This document shows positions 61,886-64,000 of a stretch of 64,000 bases of DNA, piece by piece (the stretch's first letter is position 1; every line of letters begins with the position of its first letter). The DNA comes from an uncultured Spirochaetota bacterium (GTDB lineage Bacteria; Spirochaetota; Spirochaetia; Treponematales; Rectinemataceae). The stretch covers positions 18,567-82,566 of the forward strand of contig CAIJMU010000127.1 in NCBI GenBank assembly GCA_903821875.1, in the 5' to 3' direction. A program made the position numbers and the translations under genes. Below the pieces are notes generated by a model. The model saw only the letters and a program-made list of their open reading frames with translations. It was not told the DNA's origin and did no database searches.

Positions 61886-62515
61886 TCAGCTTTTCGCCCC
61901 CAGGATGGAGTTGATGAAGGTGACCAGGACAGTCAGCGCGTTGTCGTTCTGCCCCCCCTCGGGAATGATCATGTCAGCATACTGCTTGGTGGGTTCGGTG
62001 AACTCGTAGTGGCCGGGTCGCACGACAGTGAGGTACTGCTCGATGACAGAATCCAGGGTCCGTCCACGTTCTTTGATATCGCGGGTGAGCCTCCGGATGA
62101 AGCGGATGTCATCAGGCGTGTCGACGAAGATCTTGAGATCGATGCGCTCGCGGACCTCCCGGTTCGTGAAAATCATGATCCCTTCAAAGATCACGAGCTT
62201 GCGGGGTTCGACGTGGATGGTTTCCTCGCGCCGCTTGTGAAACACGAAGTCATACATGGGCATATCTATCGGCTTGCCCTCCCTGAGGAGGTCGAGGTGC
62301 TCGATGAGCAAGGCATTGTCGAAGGCGTCGGGGTGGTCGAAGTTGAAGGCGGTGATGTTGGAATTCGAGATGTGTCCTGCAGATTTATAATAGTTGTCCT
62401 GTGGTATGAAAACAAAGTCGGACACCAGCTCCGAAATCTTCCGGACGATCGTCGTCTTGCCGGAGCCGGAGCCGCCACAGATGCCGATTACCTTCGTCGC
62501 CTCCATGCCCATCAT
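61886..62515 (-). CDS. udk: Uridine kinase
   Basis: A 209-residue P-loop nucleoside kinase that phosphorylates uridine or cytidine. Walker A is [17 protein letters not shown]; the substrate region is [27 protein letters not shown] and [30 protein letters not shown] and the lid [20 protein letters not shown] follow. GGAGG sits just before a double ATG (62515 and 62512), with the second better spaced. It lies seven bases after the small lipoprotein gene, so they are probably one transcript. Confidence 0.92.
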   Translation of the reverse strand: MMGMEATKVIGICGGSGSGKTTIVRKISELVSDFVFIPQDNYYKSAGHISNSNITAFNFDHPDAFDNALLIEHLDLLREGKPIDMPMYDFVFHKRREETIHVEPRKLVIFEGIMIFTNREVRERIDLKIFVDTPDDIRFIRRLTRDIKERGRTLDSVIEQYLTVVRPGHYEFTEPTKQYADMIIPEGGQNDNALTVLVTFINSILGAKS

Positions 62516-62522
62516 GAGCCTC

Positions 62523-62915
62523 CTACTTCAGGCTCGCGAGGATCTTGCCCGCGAGGACCTTGTAGCGAGGCGGGAGCGACGCGGCATCGGGGGCCTGGTA
62601 GCGGGCAAGCACAGCCACGAAGCCCTTCCGGGCCTCCTCGGAATTGCCCTGCTTGTAACGGATGAAAGCGATCTCATACTCGGAGACCAGGAGCTTGGCA
62701 GGATCACTCCCCCAGTTTGCGGCGAGTGCCTGGTAATAGCGGACCGCCAGCTCCCAGTTGGAGGCGTCTGCAGCTTCCTGCCCCCGTTGGACCAGGGCAT
62801 CTGAGCTGAGATCCGCCGGGATCACGACGGGCGCAGAGGCGCAGGAGCCGAGCAAGAAAGATGCAGAGGCGAAAAATGCCAAGGCACACAGGCGAGGGAA
62901 TGGGGCTTTCGTCAT
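62523..62915 (-). CDS. Small TPR-like lipoprotein
   Basis: A 130-residue protein. Signal peptide with lipobox LLGSC at about residue 25, then one to two TPR-like helices: [50 protein letters not shown] and [12 protein letters not shown]. It should be an envelope lipoprotein. I do not recognise a specific family. It is upstream of udk in the same direction and divergent from the DUF554 gene. Confidence 0.75.
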   Translation of the reverse strand: MTKAPFPRLCALAFFASASFLLGSCASAPVVIPADLSSDALVQRGQEAADASNWELAVRYYQALAANWGSDPAKLLVSEYEIAFIRYKQGNSEEARKGFVAVLARYQAPDAASLPPRYKVLAGKILASLK

Positions 62916-63040
62916 GGTGGGAACTCCGTGGTGAACCGTGTCCGGACTCGCCGAACATCCTTGTGATTATGCTATACTCGTTTTCCAGCGGTCAAGCCTC
63001 GAAGCGGAACCGCCTTGAGTCGGACCCCGAGGAGCATCCC

Positions 63041-63739
63041 GTGCTTGCCACGATCATCAACGCAGTCGCCATCATCGTCGGTTCCCTGATCGGCTTGCTA
63101 TTGCGAAAAGGCCTGTCGAAGCGCTACGAACTAGCCATCTTCACTGCAGCGGGAATCGTCTCCCTCACCATCGGCATCCAGATGGCCCTCAAGACTACCC
63201 ATATCCTGGCCTTCGCCATCGCCCTTATCGGAGGAGGTCTCATCGGCACCCTCCTCGATATCGAAGGCGCGATTCTCAAGCTTGGCGAGCTCCTCAAGCG
63301 CCGTTTTACCAAGGGAGGCGAGGATTCCAGCTTTGCCTTCGGCTTCCTCTCTGCCTCAGTGCTCTTCTGCTCCGGCGCAATGGCCATCGTCGGCTCCTTC
63401 AAGGCAGGAACCGAGGGCGACTACTCCCTCATCCTCACCAAGAGCGTCCTCGACGGCTTTATTTCCATCCTCTTCGCAAGCGCCATGGGCGTCGGCGTTG
63501 CCTTCTCAGCCCTCAGCGTCCTTATCTACCAGGGACTCCTCACCATCATCTCGGTATGGGTAAAACCCTGGGTGGACGACCGCATGCTCGCCGAACTGAC
63601 CGGCGTCGGCGGCGCCCTCGTCATCATGATAGGGATCAACCTCCTGGACCTGAAAAAGCTCAAGACCGGAGATTTCCTCCCAGCCCTCCTCCTCTCCGTG
63701 CTGCTTGTGCTCCTCATGCCCCTCGTCCCCTTCCTGTGA
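63041..63739 (+). CDS. DUF554 family membrane protein
   Basis: A 232-residue protein with six or seven predicted helices. INAVAIIVGSLIGLLLRKGL opens it; GGGLIGTLLDIEGAILKLGE, FLSASVLFCSGAMAIVGSFK and GVGGALVIMIGINLLDLKKL are the conserved DUF554 (YdfK-like) patches. The function of the family is unknown; transport has been suggested from topology only. The GTG at 63041 is preceded by GAGGAG with six bases between. Longer in-frame starts would add an un-DUF554-like tail. Confidence 0.88.
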   Translation: MLATIINAVAIIVGSLIGLLLRKGLSKRYELAIFTAAGIVSLTIGIQMALKTTHILAFAIALIGGGLIGTLLDIEGAILKLGELLKRRFTKGGEDSSFAFGFLSASVLFCSGAMAIVGSFKAGTEGDYSLILTKSVLDGFISILFASAMGVGVAFSALSVLIYQGLLTIISVWVKPWVDDRMLAELTGVGGALVIMIGINLLDLKKLKTGDFLPALLLSVLLVLLMPLVPFL

Positions 63740-63783
63740 TGGGGCGAACCTGAAAAGCCCTTTCCCGGATGCACCTGCTCCCA

Positions 63784-63810
63784 TTGACTAAACGCCTGTG
63801 TTCCTATACT
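63784..63810 (+). promoter_or_regulatory. tRNA promoter
   Basis: TTGACT (63784-63789) and TATACT (63805-63810), 15-base spacer, placing the start about ten bases before the tRNA. Confidence 0.55.
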
Positions 63811-63825
63811 GTTGCCCCATCACGT

Positions 63826-63898
<73 letters not shown>

Positions 63899-63904
63899 GT
63901 AATT

Positions 63905-63932
63905 CAAGAGCGCTCCTACGGGAGCGCTCTTG
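63905..63932 (+). terminator. tRNA terminator hairpin
   Basis: CAAGAGCGCTCC and GGAGCGCTCTTG form a perfect 12-base stem with loop TACG, followed by GTTTATGG, seven bases after the tRNA. Confidence 0.8.
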
Positions 63933-63975
63933 GTTTATGGTGAGTCGAGTGCCGCAGGCACGAGGGGACAGGACT

Positions 63976-63990
63976 TCCTGTCCCTGCTAG
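63976..63990. repeat. 15-bp direct repeat of the tRNA 3-prime end
   Basis: TCCTGTCCCTGCTAG repeats the last bases of the initiator tRNA (63885-63899) exactly, 91 bases downstream. It could be an attachment-site copy or the 3-prime remnant of a second tRNA; the window ends here. Confidence 0.5.
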
Positions 63991-64000
63991 AGATACAAAG

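Noticed and set aside
61097..62665. 522-residue plus-strand frame opposite a phosphatase and uridine kinase
   Set aside because: It is antisense to two well-supported genes and crosses their boundary, so it is a composition artefact of GC-rich DNA.

Overview
The window is GC-rich, gene-dense chromosomal DNA, most likely from a free-living or host-associated spirochaete (Spirochaetota). I infer this from a cyclic-nucleotide-gated K+ channel resembling Spirochaeta SthK, two SpoIIE phosphatases with STAS and anti-sigma partners, a lipoprotein transglycosylase and the overall gene style. No rRNA or taxonomic marker is present, so this is not proven.

Layout. 1-2324: a two-PAS histidine kinase (cut by the window edge) and a Crp/Fnr regulator. 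2325-7035: a decay zone holding a MarR remnant, a broken ABC half-exporter, a partner half-exporter with a damaged ATPase domain, and a DUF4143 ATPase fragment. 7036-17963: a LacI-controlled carbohydrate locus (LacI, sensory-rhodopsin-transducer-family protein, binding protein, ATPase, permease, M24 peptidase-like protein, polysaccharide deacetylase, GH20-like hydrolase, DUF4432 epimerase-like protein), with two matching operators and terminator hairpins. 18086-21802: UroD-like protein, ApgM-type phosphoglycerate mutase, citrate synthase. 22010-27400: a DUF4143 ATPase, a nucleotidyltransferase remnant, and an SNF2 helicase paired with a SWIM/HTH protein. 27555-33278: an Hsp70-like/LysM membrane protein, a lytic transglycosylase lipoprotein, a small hypothetical and a hybrid histidine kinase. 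33327-42623: Sua5, a DUF1538 membrane protein with a triple PII-like protein, the SthK-like channel, glycine C-acetyltransferase, an EamA permease and Hsp33.

42688-48798 (minus strand) is a compact his operon: hisG, hisB, a hisH-hisF fusion, a hisA-hisI-hisE fusion, hisD. It is preceded by a short reading frame with seven His codons in nine and a hairpin, which looks like a his attenuation leader. 48870-51504 holds a FemAB/GNAT-like protein and a class III nucleotidyl cyclase. 51590-57341 is a tungstate uptake and molybdenum/tungsten cofactor operon (tupABC, moeA, moaA, moaC, MOSC, mog) behind a probable Moco/Tuco riboswitch. 57389-61783 (minus) is a partner-switching module (two SpoIIE phosphatases, STAS protein, anti-sigma ATPase). 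The window ends with uridine kinase, a small lipoprotein, a DUF554 protein and initiator tRNA-Met with a strong terminator.

The most interesting points are the His-rich leader with the double gene fusions in the his operon, the DUF1538/triple-PII module with a tetranucleotide repeat upstream, the ASRT-family gene inside a sugar regulon, the Hsp70-like/LysM fusion and the Moco/Tuco riboswitch candidate. No CRISPR array or intact insertion sequence was seen. All identities rest on motif reading without database searches.
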